Shown here: piece after piece, positions 11,759 to 22,486 of the stretch
How positions within the stretch are numbered: position 1 is the first letter of the stretch
Layout of the letters: every line of letters starts with the position of its first letter
Origin: Prostheceraeus crozeri
Taxonomy: Eukaryota; Platyhelminthes; Polycladida; Euryleptidae
Assembly: GCA_907163375.1 (NCBI GenBank)
Contig: CAJQUW010011037.1
Span: forward strand, 186,001 to 250,000
DNA: 64,000 nt
Reading direction: 5' to 3'
Notes under the pieces: generated by a model
What the model was told of the DNA's origin: nothing
Databases searched by the model: none
What the model saw: the letters and a program-made list of their open reading frames with translations, nothing else
Position numbers and translations under genes: made by a program

Positions 11759-13572
11759 GGGCCTGTTTCATAAAATAAATCAGTGCTTTATATCAGTGGT
11801 TTTATCAGTGTGGAAAATTTTCTGCGTTTCATAAAATAAATATAAAGCAGTGATTTAAATCAGTGATTGAAAGTAGTCGAAATTAACAGCGTTTCACAAA
11901 ACCAAATATTAAGCAGTGATTTATATCAGTCCCACACTGCTTAAAATCAGTATTTTAAGCAGTCTGGAAAAGAATTGCGTTTCACAAAGAAGTATCAGTA
12001 GCGCGCGAAAATTGAAAATATGGAAATTCACTGATAGAAATGTGAAAATTTTTATCAACATCTTGAGGTTGATAAATCTGTGAATGATCATCGAGAAAGT
12101 TATAGAAACTTAAAATATCGAAGAAATGATTGCAAATACAACTTAAAAATGGGAAAACGGCTTTTGATTTTCAATTTTACTGTCAGTAACAAACTATTTG
12201 TCAGATTGGTAAATTTGGATACTGTTTATTGAAAAATTCTTCCTTTGAAAAGTCGCAATGCTGTGACGATAAAACGTCCGGTAACAGCAAAATTATAAAG
12301 GGTTGCTTTGAGGGCTTCGATTTCTTTCGTGTAATGAGGTACGGCATGTCATGAAATCATTTCAATATTAAAAGACGTTGAGGTATTGACTTTTATATAC
12401 ATCGATGACACCTAGAAAAAAAGATTCTCAAATATTCCACCATTTGCCTCAGATTGACTTCTCTAATTATTATTTCAATTACTGTCAAACATAGAGTATA
12501 GGTAGAGTGGAAACTCTGCATTTATTAAATCCCCAATGTATATACACTTTCGATTTTATTAAATGAACTCGAGGTGAATACAGTTGGAATTGTCTCCAAA
12601 TGTGAGATATGCATATTTGTGCAGTTTGAAGAAATTACAACGGAATTGACTGATTATGACAGCATAAAGCAGATGGAAATGAGATTAGTTTACAGATTGT
12701 CCGTGTCATGACAGCCTCGGAGCGGTTATGTTTGTTAAATTAGCAACTCGATGACCCCATTGCTTTCATGCTGAACCACAAGAGAATCTTTTTAAGCGCG
12801 ATCTTATCTCAAGCAGCTGGTAGAGCAAAATAACAGAATCAAAGACAATGATTTTCATTAACTTTGAAAGATGTAAATGGGTGCACATCACTATTCAGAT
12901 TCAAGAAGTGAAACATGAATTTACTCAATCATAAATTCATGCCGATGAAAATTGAATCAAAAATATGAAATTTCAGCCACGACAGCACAATAAAATCTCA
13001 ACTTTTATGAAGACTTCCATTATAATGCCGTTCGTTTACATTTTCTTGATCATCAGCACAATTTCCGCTTAGTTGCGATGCTTGTTAGCGAATATTCATT
13101 CCTTTTGATATCCAACTTGTTTCATACTTCTTACAACGGGGAGTCATGTCGGTAGTAATTAAATTGGCAAATATAGAGGTTTTTCAAAGCTGCTCAAATA
13201 ATGTTTTGGACCGCAGGAACGTAATCTCCGAAAAAAACTGAATCTTTTCATATAAAAATTTTCACTGTATACAGATACTTTTTTAAGTCGACACTCTACC
13301 TACATATTTACTCTATGCTGTCAAAAATTATTTCATTTACGAAGAATTATCCACAATTGTTTTAATCACTCAATCACACTGATATATATCAGTGTTTTCA
13401 TCAGTCCGAAATCTTTATGAAACGCTATATGTATCACTGATTAATTTAGACTGCTTAATCTTCAGTCGGAAAATTAATTTTTATGAAACGCAATTTAAAG
13501 CAGTGCTTTATATTTCACTGCTGAAAATGTCACTGATACATATCAGACTGCTTAATTTTATGAAACAGGCCC
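11759..13572. mobile_element. Non-autonomous Harbinger-like element inserted in piggyBac
   Basis: Ends are inverted copies of GGGCCTGTTTCATAAAAT, flanked by a perfect CTG repeat (11756-11758 and 13573-13575). Both subterminal zones carry many copies of ATCAGTG/CACTGAT. The ends match the Harbinger element at 30517-33541 (GGGCCTATTTCATAAAAC), which makes that type of transposase the likely driver. No transposase is encoded. It carries a later H-family insertion at 12490-13317. Confidence 0.85.
12490..13317 (+). mobile_element. hAT-type MITE, family H, full copy
   Basis: Starts CATAGAGTATAGGTAGAGTG and ends with the inverse (CACTCTACC ... ACTCTATG). Flanked by a perfect 8-bp duplication CTGTCAAA (12482-12489, 13318-13325), diagnostic of hAT-like insertion. 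828 bases, no coding. Best-preserved reference copy of the family in this window. Confidence 0.9.
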
Positions 13573-14600
13573 CTGGAATTCCAAGGGAACATCAGCTTTA
13601 TTTTTTCTCAAAGTTCCAACATAGCCTATGTCAGTCTTTTGGACAACAGATTTGACGCCAAAGTAAAATGGGAAAAGTAATTGTCAGCAATAACATTCCT
13701 GCCAGAGTGATACAAAGTCTCACAAAGATTCGGAACACCTTTCGCGGCCAGACCTGTAACTTGCTCATTCCCAATCTTTCCAACATAAGGTAGACCATCA
13801 TAAATGTATCTTGAATTGCAATTAACGAGGAAAAATAGTTTCATTCCATATTCATCCGGCTTGGAGGGTAGATGCTGACGAAAACCACACCTATACGAAA
13901 AGGTATAAGTTGTTCGTCGATACATACCTCAGCTGATGGTGTGTATTCCTCCTTGCATCTTGTATTGGAGTTAGTCCACACATCTCTAAATGGAGCAAAT
14001 TTGTCTGTTGAAGCCCTCTTGGTGCGATCACTAGAATTATCAAATCTCAAATGACACCGAATTGCTTCAAATCTATTGACAGGAATGGTAGCTTTGAGTA
14101 CAGCCCTTCCAAGCGAGCCGTCGCTCCATAAGTTCCATGATTTCCTGTAGACAAACAAGGAAGATAAAGTAATCCAATAAACGCTTTCAATTCAACCATA
14201 TCCTGTTGCTTCCACGTAGAATAATTGGATCCATGTTTATTGGTAAACCGAAGAATCTTTGATAAACGTTCAGAGGGAAAGAACAAATCAAAACTCTCCT
14301 TTATATTGTTTACTCTAAATTTAGGACCACAACTCATATTGAATATTGGCAGCTCTAGTTCTGGATCGTGGTGCGATATCCGCGATCATTCCCTTCCAGA
14401 TTTGCCAACGTAACAGTCTTGTGTAGAATCTGCGGACTGCTTCAATATTTACCTCGTCTGGCTCATCTTCAAAATCCGTGGAAACATGAACCTCAGTTGG
14501 TGTAGTAATGATTTCAGAATTATCTAGCTTATCATCACCGTACGACGCAGCAGATTTAGTATCACAATCATCGTCAGATTTTTGATTCGCAAAGGAGGGT

Positions 14601-14925
14601 GAAAAACGCCCCCAGTGTTGCGAGGGTTTTAATGCTATGTTGTTTTGTGGAGAAATCTATGAAATCTGAAAATACTCTCACTCTGACTTGGATGGATGCA
14701 ATAACTGGTTAATTAATAAACTGTGATGACTGAGGAAATTCGTCAACTTTGTGCATATCTGTACAGCAGCACACCGAATTTTGTTGTCTGTCAAGCTGTA
14801 CATACATTATCCACACTACGGATCGATGTACGCTGAGACGTAAAATTTCCTACATGATATCGTAGTGCTATTGGCATTTCTAGATTTCGAGAATCGAAGT
14901 TGACTCCTCATCTAACTCCTGAGTA
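14601..14925. other. No recognisable gene
   Basis: Likely the 5' flank of the piggyBac transposase; no terminal repeat recognised. Confidence 0.4.
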
Positions 14926-16446
14926 GTAAGGAAAACCCAGCCACAGCCGAAATGATTTTTGATTTTGACATCATGATTGGTTCGCAGCGAAAATGATTCG
15001 ATCAATGAGAGTCCGCAGCCGAAATGATTTGACCACTGAGTTCGCAGCCAAAATGATTTAATGAGAGTATAGTAACTGCGTGCTGAATGGGTTTAGTAAG
15101 AAAAATATGAGTGAAATGTCGAATGGACATGCTATTGTTGAGGCAATGTTTTGATGAAAGGGATGGACGGTGAGGTGTGGAGCACAACAGGTCTCCGATT
15201 TGAGTCTATTGAAGCAGCTGAAATGATTAGGACAATTGTGCATTTTTATCGGATGCTTTTAGATGATTTGTGAATTGTTTTTCTTAAACAAGTCAGCTAT
15301 TCCTAAAAGAAGTGTGGAGAGCTCCTAACCCCAAGAACCGGGTTAAGGAGATACAAGAAAAGAATGAGACAACGCTCAATTGATCTTTCAAACTGCAAGG
15401 AGAATTATTGAAATTGACTTTTGAAACTTCTTTAAAAACTTTTATTCTAGACGACGGAAACAATTCATTAAAGACATTGTTTTCGTCACTTTCATTCTTT
15501 CCAGTGGATTTAATCAAATGCGTCTGGCACTATAATACAATTTTCTCCTTACAGTTTGCAGGAATTAAATTATAATATAAATGAATACACACTTACATTG
15601 TTCAATCCAGACTTATTCGATGGCAGCTGATTCCGAGTAGAATTGCATTTTGCTTGCCGAATCCATCTCGATAGATTTTCACAAAATAATCACAGTATAT
15701 TTTCACGAACTCAAAACAGAAATAATTGACGAATTCGGTCAGCATCGCCTTATAAAGCTCATCTAATAAAAGATGATATTATTTAATTCACCAAAATAGA
15801 AACAACTTTGTGCCAAATTCAGGGTAGTTATTCACAACGGTCTATAGTGAATAAACAAGCTCACTGCACAGTGATGCTTTTCAAAGATGACCACTTTGCA
15901 TCACTTTTCAACACCTTTCATGAATTCTGGTGAACTGTTATGTTGGATAAACAACGCCGCGATCTAACACATGTATTATAGCTCGGTTTTATTCATCTAT
16001 TGACACGCGGATTTTCGATAGCAACAATTGCACTCAAGTCGGAGACCTGTTGTGCTTCACACCTCACCGTCCATCCCTTTCATCAAAACATTGCCTCAAC
16101 AATAGCATGTCCATTCGCCATAATTCACTCATATTTTTCTTACTAAACCCATTCAGCACGCAGTAACTATACTCTCATTAAATCGTTTTGGCTGCGAACT
16201 CAGTGGTCATATCATTTCGGCTGCGGACTCTCATTGATCGAATCATTTTCGCTGCGAACCAATCATGATGCCAAAATCAAAAAATCATTTCGGCTGCGGA
16301 CTATCATTGATCGAATCATTTTCGCTGCGAACTCAGTGGTCATATCATTTCGGTTGCGGACTCTCATTGATCGAATCATTTTCGCTGCGAACCAATCATG
16401 ATGCCAAAATCAAAAATCATTTCGGCTGTGGTTGGGTTTTCCTTAC
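14926..16446. mobile_element. Element with ~285-base inverted ends and subterminal repeats
   Basis: Ends are inverted copies beginning GTAAGGAAAACCCA, flanked by TA (14924-14925, 16447-16448) and matching for about 285 bases on the left and about 410 on the right. The ends are built of a repeated motif GCAGC(C/G)(G/A)AAATGAT, four copies in the left arm. The right arm is longer because a 133-base segment is duplicated (16201 and 16334 begin the same sequence). The middle (15210-16030) has no recognisable transposase. The call is a non-autonomous DNA transposon, superfamily uncertain. Confidence 0.8.
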
Positions 16447-16496
16447 TACTTATGCGCACCCTGAGAGGTCCAAAACCAGAATATATACATTATGAT

Positions 16497-16735
16497 CATA
16501 GAATAAGTATATTAGGTAGATTGGCAAATCAGCATTTATTAAGTCTCCAATACAGCTTCAATTTCATTCAATGAATATGAGTCGAAACCAGGTCGAGACA
16601 CAGTACCACCTGTGAGACAAGCAGTTTTTACACGTTTGGAGAAGTGTAAATGAATTTGATTGATAATAATGATGTCAATACAGGATAAGGAATAGTATTC
16701 CACAAATCCTCCATATCTATGATTTCTGTGATCCT
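16497..16735 (+). mobile_element. hAT-type MITE family H, left-end fragment
   Basis: Begins CATAGAATAAGTATATTAGG and continues with the family H left arm (GCATTTATTAAGTCTCCAAT), then decays. No matching right end or target duplication was found, so it is truncated or too diverged. Confidence 0.65.
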
Positions 16736-16976
16736 AATATTCTGAACATAATTTCCGAATCGGGATTTTGGCCAAGAGAATCGGATTATCAAATCAGAAT
16801 GTCGAAAACTTTAAAGCGATAGTCGGATTCGTGAGTCGTAGAGTCCTCAATGTAATTGTTTCGTTGATTGAGTTTTTATAGCGCATAAACGATGTCACCA
16901 CATATTCCTGTAGGATTCCCATAATTCCACTGTCTTTGGATTGCATTGAGAGAAGTTGTTTCTGTTGTTGATGCTT

Positions 16977-17262
16977 GCAGTTTATTGACAAAAGGAAAGA
17001 TAAACAAAAGAAAGAAAGAAAGAAAACGGAGGAAGACGCGAAGAAGCATGAAGAAGAAAGAGAAAGAAGGGGAAACAAATTGAAGATGGAAAGGAAAAGG
17101 AGCAGAAGGGAGAAGGAGAAGCAAAAGAAATGGAGGAAGGAGGAGAAGGAAAACAGATAGAAGAAAGAAGGAGAAATAAGGAGAAGAAATAGGAGAAACA
17201 AAATGAGGACAGGAAAACAGGAAGGAGAGAAAGAAATGAAGTAGATGGAGAAAGAAGGATAA
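16977..17262 (+). repeat. Purine-rich tract
   Basis: About 285 bases of almost pure A/G on the plus strand, made of GAAA, GAAGG and GGAGAA units without a fixed period. It opens long frames on the minus strand that encode only Phe/Leu/Ser, which is compositional and not coding. Confidence 0.85.
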
Positions 17263-17522
17263 GTGCCAACAAGTTTGCAATTTCAACAGAAGTCTGGCCA
17301 TTGAGTGTCACTGAATGCATTGATGATCCAAACGCGAGTCTCCACAGAAATTGATGTCTTCAAAAATTTAGGATAGATCTATTATACTACTATTTAATTA
17401 ATAAGTAGCATAGTAAAAGCATAAGAAATAATATAGAACAGTAAGCAATTCATGCAAGAACAAATAAGTAAAAACATAATAAATTTTTGAACACAAATAA
17501 GTTTCACAGCCATAGCGTGTTA

Positions 17523-18262
17523 GTCCGGGAGCTAGCGTGAAGGTGTGCAGGGAACGAGGTAGTACATAAAACTTTCACATAGCATAGTACACCTCTAACC
17601 AACTGCAAAACTTCGCGTCTGTCGGATCAGATCATTTGCTTTTCAGAAATAGAGAGGATAACACAATCCTATGTATTTCCAGTGGTAAAATTGTGACATT
17701 TAAGGTGTTGACTCCATTTTTTCGAATTTTTGCTCATAAAAGTTACACAAATTGGTATTTTGTTGAACTGGTTATTATAGAAATCATCTACAGATCATGA
17801 TCTTTCAAATGAGCTATCATTCAGTGACAGAGGATGAAGTAAAGTGTACTTAGACACTTTTCGTTAAAGTATATCAACAATTTTCCTGAAATTTCTGTTA
17901 AAATTTGCAGTTACACCAACGAAAAGTGTCGGTTTGTACACTTTACTTCATCCTCTGTCACTAAATGATAACTCATTTGAAAGCTCATGATCTGTAGATG
18001 ATTTCCATAATAACCAGTTCAACAAAATACCAATTTGTGTAACTTTTATGAGCAAAAATTCGAAAAAATGGAGTCAACACCTTAAATGTCACAATTTTAC
18101 CATTGGAAATACATAGGATTGTGTTATCCTCTCTATTTCTGAAAAGCAAATGATCTGATCCGGCAGACGCGAAGTTTTGCAGTAGGTTAGAGGTGTACTA
18201 TGCTATGTGAAAGTTTTATGTACTACCTCGTTCCCTGCACAACTTCACGCTAGCTCCCGTAC
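17523..18262. mobile_element. Foldback MITE, family F, second subtype
   Basis: Two arms of about 350 bases, nearly identical when inverted, separated by about 40-70 bases. Ends are GTCCGGGAGCTAGCGTGAAG / inverse, flanked by TA on both sides (17521-17522, 18263-18264). It shares with copy 1 only the terminal region (GTCCGG.AGC, GCAGGGAACGAGG, then a TTCGCGTCTG-type block); the body is different. It encodes nothing. Its transcript would fold into a very long hairpin. Confidence 0.9.
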
Positions 18263-18264
18263 TA

Positions 18265-19069
18265 TAATAGTTTCCGCAGTGTGATGGTGCAATATTCAAG
18301 TGAAGGAAGTAAATCTTCAATACAATGCGATGGTCTTCAGTTGAAATGTATTATTTTTGAAAGTGACAAAAATTAATGTGAACCAACCTTTCTGAGTAAC
18401 ATCACACATTGAAACTATCAACCCCAACACGTGATCATATCATTTCAAATTGAAGAGAAAATTTATATTTGAATCAAAAATGATGAAAAGTGATTTCAAC
18501 ATACGATGAGGCAACCAAAGCTGCAAAAATCTAAGAGCACCCCGCTCTGTAAAAAGATGCTGACAGTCACTAATGAGAAAATGAAGAACAATTGGAAATA
18601 GCGGAAATAAAATTCTGTCTCGTACAGAACAGACACATCACTGTCGTCCTAAACAACGTCTTCCTCAATGCGGAGGCCTATTCAGTTTTATGTCTTACTG
18701 CAGTTATCACACGTAGAGATTCTTTACACGTTTCTCTATTTAAAACGCAAATCTTTGATGAGAATTTGTTATTGGGTTCAAGTGTTGCTTATTTCATTTA
18801 AAATACAGTAATCCGATGCATTTAAAACAATAGAACGTCGCGGACGTGCGTTTTATGAAAACGGTACCGATGGCAGGAAGTTCTAACCGGCAGCACTGCA
18901 CTTTAACGGTTATTGTCATACCCTTTACACATGAGGATTAGAATGAGGAAACACTTTGATGTAGATATTTAGTTGGTAGAGTATCTTCTAATTCATACGA
19001 TTAACGCCCAAAAATAGGTTTCGCCATCTCCTCCTATAAGGATCGTCCCATACCAATGCAAAGTCATTG
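18265..19069. other. No recognisable gene
   Basis: Only short chance frames. No feature recognised. Confidence 0.45.
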
Positions 19070-19548
19070 CACTAGGTGATATGCCACGCTCTATCACGCG
19101 TAATTCACGCTTAAACCACGCGTAATTACACATGACCCTAAACATTCGTGGCTATGCGGGATATTGCTGCAATATAAGTTATATAAGTTAGTATAGTTGC
19201 CAGTCCTGTTATATAGACTTTGCGTCTCATGTGTCTGCATGTATCAGAGGCTAAACAATGTGATAGGACCTCAATTTCATGCTCAGGGAAGACAGAACAT
19301 GCTTAGCGGTTCATCTTAGTGGTTCAAGCGGCAGCAGCGCAGACAACCGTAGACGACGCGCAAACTATAAACGCTCGCCCGCGCGTATTCATAAACATTC
19401 CCCATGTTTTAACAGCATCAGATCAAATGATTTCTGACTCTTAGTGCAGCGCGTATGTACGCGGGTAGAAGAATAGAATGTCTTTAACCACGGATGTGTG
19501 GGGTGTTCCGTTATTACGCGTGAATTACGCGTGGCATGCCACCTAGTG
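19070..19548 (+). mobile_element. CG-rich MITE, family C copy 1
   Basis: Ends are inverted CACTAGGTGATATGCCACGC / GCGTGGCATGCCACCTAGTG with subterminal runs of ACGCGTAATTACGCGT type. Homologous to 43901-44334 (inverted) and 45134-45557. This copy has an extra 20-30 bases near the left third (a duplicated TATAAGT). No clear target duplication. Confidence 0.85.
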
Positions 19549-19958
19549 TAGATAGCAAGGAAATATAGGCAATTTTCTATCGGTCAAACTTTGTAGCCAA
19601 ACCTATAAAATACCTTACGATAGATCGCTTTGCGGCAAGAATACAACTACTGCATGTTTCAGTAACTTACTTCTTCTAAAGATCCAACAATCGGCACATA
19701 GACGAGCGCCTGAATGCTTTAGTTGACCTGAACACGATCTCAATGCTACATTTCAAAGAAAACAACGTCAGAAGTCACAAAGTTTATTTGCAATCGTGTT
19801 GGATGAACATCAGCAGTATCCAATACACAATCATCAAACGCACCAGTATCATGGTTGCAAACATGAGAACGGTTATAGTCAAATCAAAGTCATCAAAAAA
19901 GTATCATGGTAAACACATGATTTGCGGTCAATCCATTAAAGAAAGAGACTCTTTGCAT
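19549..19958. other. No recognisable gene
   Basis: The first about 25 bases match the sequence right of copy 3 of family C (see 45557). The rest shows nothing. Confidence 0.4.
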
Positions 19959-20668
19959 CAGGGATGCGGAGTCGGAGTCGGAGTCCTATCAAATGATAGG
20001 ACTCCGGACTCCGGCCTATAACTAGACCCGAAATACAATACAAACAAATTATTTATCCTCGTGCATGGCTGTCACTGTCTTGATGTCAACTTTCTCCGTC
20101 AAACAAAAGCACAGAGACAGCAGTGCATGCAAAGCTTGTAATAGTTGAGGGAATGAACCGTGATAGTGAAAAAAAGGATTGTCTTTTCACTCGGTGATTT
20201 AGTAGAGAAGACAAGCCTTCCTAGCCTCGATCACACCTACGCACCAAAGGTCACATCAGAGACAAAAATGAAACACTAGTTTGTTTGAGAACATTACCTC
20301 TTACCCTCACGTTAATCGTGTGTGATGGCTCCTCCAAAGCGCATATTAAAATCGAAAGTGTACTCATATTTTTTGGAGAAGGATGGGGGATTTTCCTGCC
20401 TGGTAGATACTGGAGAAAAGCCGTGTGAAGCACTCATCAAGAAGATGGAAGGAGCCGAGTCACATGCATCCAACTTATAGCGACATTTGATAAACTTTCA
20501 TCGAAAATGATTGATAATTGATACAGGAATGATCACTTAACACAAGTTCAGGTAAGCCTATAATGAACTATGCTGCAGGTTACCAGTTTTTTTTTTCAAA
20601 AAACTAGGCTATATGTGCTTGACACCCGGAGTCGGAGTCCTATCAAAATGATAGGACTCCGTATCCCT
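19959..20668. mobile_element. Possible non-autonomous hAT element with hairpin ends
   Basis: Left end CAGGGATGCGGAGTCGG and right end the inverse of CAGGGATACGGAGTC. Just inside each end lies the same hairpin, GGAGTCCTATCA / TGATAGGACTCC with a 2-3 base loop. CAGGG ends are usual for hAT elements, but the expected 8-bp duplication is not seen, so the two ends may belong to separate insertions. Confidence 0.5.
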
Positions 20669-20950
20669 GCTACAAAGTCATATACCCAGAATTTAAAAGT
20701 CCATCCACAGATTGCATTATTTAGCACTGTTAGAAACTATAGAAGTCGATCTGTCTTTATAAACATGCGCAAAACACTGTCCACCGAGCCAATACTACAT
20801 GCAATAATTGTTCCAAATTTTGCTGTGCCGGTAATAAAGAATTCTAGGTGTTTGAAGCACCTTTTAAATAGAATTAAATTGCATTTCAAACACATCAGTG
20901 GATTGAAATTGGTTCTTTTAAAAAATATTCAATTACAAAAAGACGGAAAA
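20669..20950. other. No recognisable gene
   Basis: A 166-codon frame (20570-21070) crosses this segment and runs into the H-family terminal repeat, so it is not taken as a gene. Confidence 0.5.
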
Positions 20951-21983
20951 CATAGTGCAAGTACTCAGGTGAAGTGTCGACTCAAAAAGGCGTCTGTATA
21001 CAATGAAAATTTTTATGTGAAAGGATTCAGATTTTTGCGTAGATTATCTGTGGTCCAAAAAATTATTTGAACAATTTTTGAGAAACGAAAGTTTTGGAAA
21101 TTTTTCCTGTGTCTGTATATTACCGTCGTGAAGTCATTGTATAAGTAGCATGAAACTTATAGATATGAGAAGGAAATAGCATTCATTAACTATAATAGGT
21201 ATCTCAATTAATCGGAGATTGATCTTATTATCAAGGACATTTCATGAACCACATTATAATGCAAGACTTCAGGGAAAATTTGATGAGATCATATCTTCTT
21301 GCTGAAAATTCAAGGTTTTGAATCAATTGTCATCGGCATAATTTTGTGATTACATATCTTTTTAAGTCAATTATGATCTCTGTCTTTAATTATGATGTTC
21401 TGTTCTTTCAGTGGCAGGCATTGTGATGTGATCACGTTTAAAGAAAATTCTCTCATTAAAGCTGAGCATATCAGTACACTGTGAACCGTTGACTGACAAT
21501 TGACAAACATTTATCCTACAAAATCTATTTTGTCGGTCATTGTTAGTTCTTGTAGGATGATTGCCACTTGACACCTACAACAGTGATTCTTAACCGGGGG
21601 CCATGTGGCTCCCTCGGGAAGAATTCAACATGCCAGGGGAGGAATGACGTACATAAGGAGGATTTGGGGAGGAAGGAGGTTCGAAGGAGTATTTGAGATG
21701 AACAGGATTTGTTGATTCACCTTCACGTGTGAGTTATCATCGTCAGTATTCGTTAATCGCTTTCCAATATTCAAGATGTTAATTATGCAGCTACTGTTTA
21801 ATAGGTATTGCGACCACAGATTCAGAAGCTACCAATATATCTCTGTGTACGAGTGTTCCATTCGAATTATTTTAATTAGGGAAAATTCAACTACGCGGCT
21901 ATAACCTGGACGTTTTGCCTATGGCCTGCTCAGTTGCACCGACAAGATAGACTAGAAGATAGTATTCTGGTCAGAGAGAGCTA

Positions 21984-22340
21984 ATGAAGCGAGGCGTCAC
22001 ATTTCCATTCACAAATGAAGGTCAAATGGTATGGCTCACTCAAGAAACAGTTGAAAAGCACCCAACTTCATCAGTCAATGCCCACACGCTAGTATCTCCT
22101 TTTCCAACATCGTACCTGGTCGAGTTCGGTGTCCCGGCGGTATCAGATTTGATACCTAGGAAGAGAAATCGACTCAGCATCAGCGTGCGCAGTGATTTCA
22201 GATTGAAACTCACGAATTTGACACCTCGAATTCAGGAATTGTGCGGCAAGTATGCAGTCACCACAATGCAGTCATTAGTTTTTTGTTGGATTTCTTGTAA
22301 CACTTCCCATTTGCATGAGGCCTACTTAGATTCTTCGTGA
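21984..22340 (+). pseudogene. hAT transposase C-terminal fragment (ZBED5/FAM200-like)
   Basis: Within this 118-codon frame, about residues 38-88 read SPFPTSYLVEFGVPAVSDL, KKRNRL-like RKRNRLSISVRSDFRLKLTNL and TPRIQELC. This is the hATC dimerisation segment of the Charlie/ZBED5/FAM200 type, whose usual form is FPTTYLVE.GFSAV..LLTKKRNRL followed by GDLRLKLT. The catalytic region and BED finger are missing and the frame start is arbitrary. It agrees with the Charlie-type ends of the surrounding element, so it is the element's own relic rather than a host gene. Confidence 0.82.
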
Positions 22341-22486
22341 TAGGCTACCTGAAGTCTGCATTTGAAAATGTTTGTTACTGCTATCTTCGACTTCTTTTTT
22401 TAACTATTTACCAAAATAGACAAGAAGAAAATACAACGATAAAAAGGAAACACAGCATACAAACGACGAGACACTAGAAGAAAACT

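Larger units (their letters stand above)
11417..14600 (-). pseudogene. piggyBac transposase, split by an insertion
   Basis: Minus strand. From about 14600 down: an acidic N-terminal stretch (SDDDCDTK, TDFEDEPDE), then FDLFFPSERLSKIL, MVELKAFIGLLYLPCL, RFEAIRCHLRFDNS, CIDEQLIPF, YGMKLFFLVNC, YDGLPYVGK, VIADNYFSHFTLASNLL and, after a 1.8-kb insertion (11759-13572), FVPKKNKSVLLLSTMHHD and GAVDTVDQLFHAYS with RKTGRWP. This is the full order of the piggyBac DDD transposase, and all three catalytic aspartates are visible (CIDE, ADNYF, GAVDTVD). Frame changes lie near 14330, 14050, 13910 and 13630; the cysteine-rich C-terminal finger was not found. Terminal repeats with TTAA could not be located, so the element ends are unknown. 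Confidence 0.9.

Noticed and set aside
16265-16495. 76-codon frame with repeated FGCGLSLIESFSLRT
   Set aside because: Translation of the 133-base duplication in an inverted end.
16794-17320. Three minus-strand frames of 112-141 codons rich in Leu, Phe, Ser
   Set aside because: They are the complement of the purine tract and have no domain.
20570-21070. 166-codon plus frame
   Set aside because: It crosses the H-family terminal repeat and target duplication at 20943-20951, so it is not one gene.
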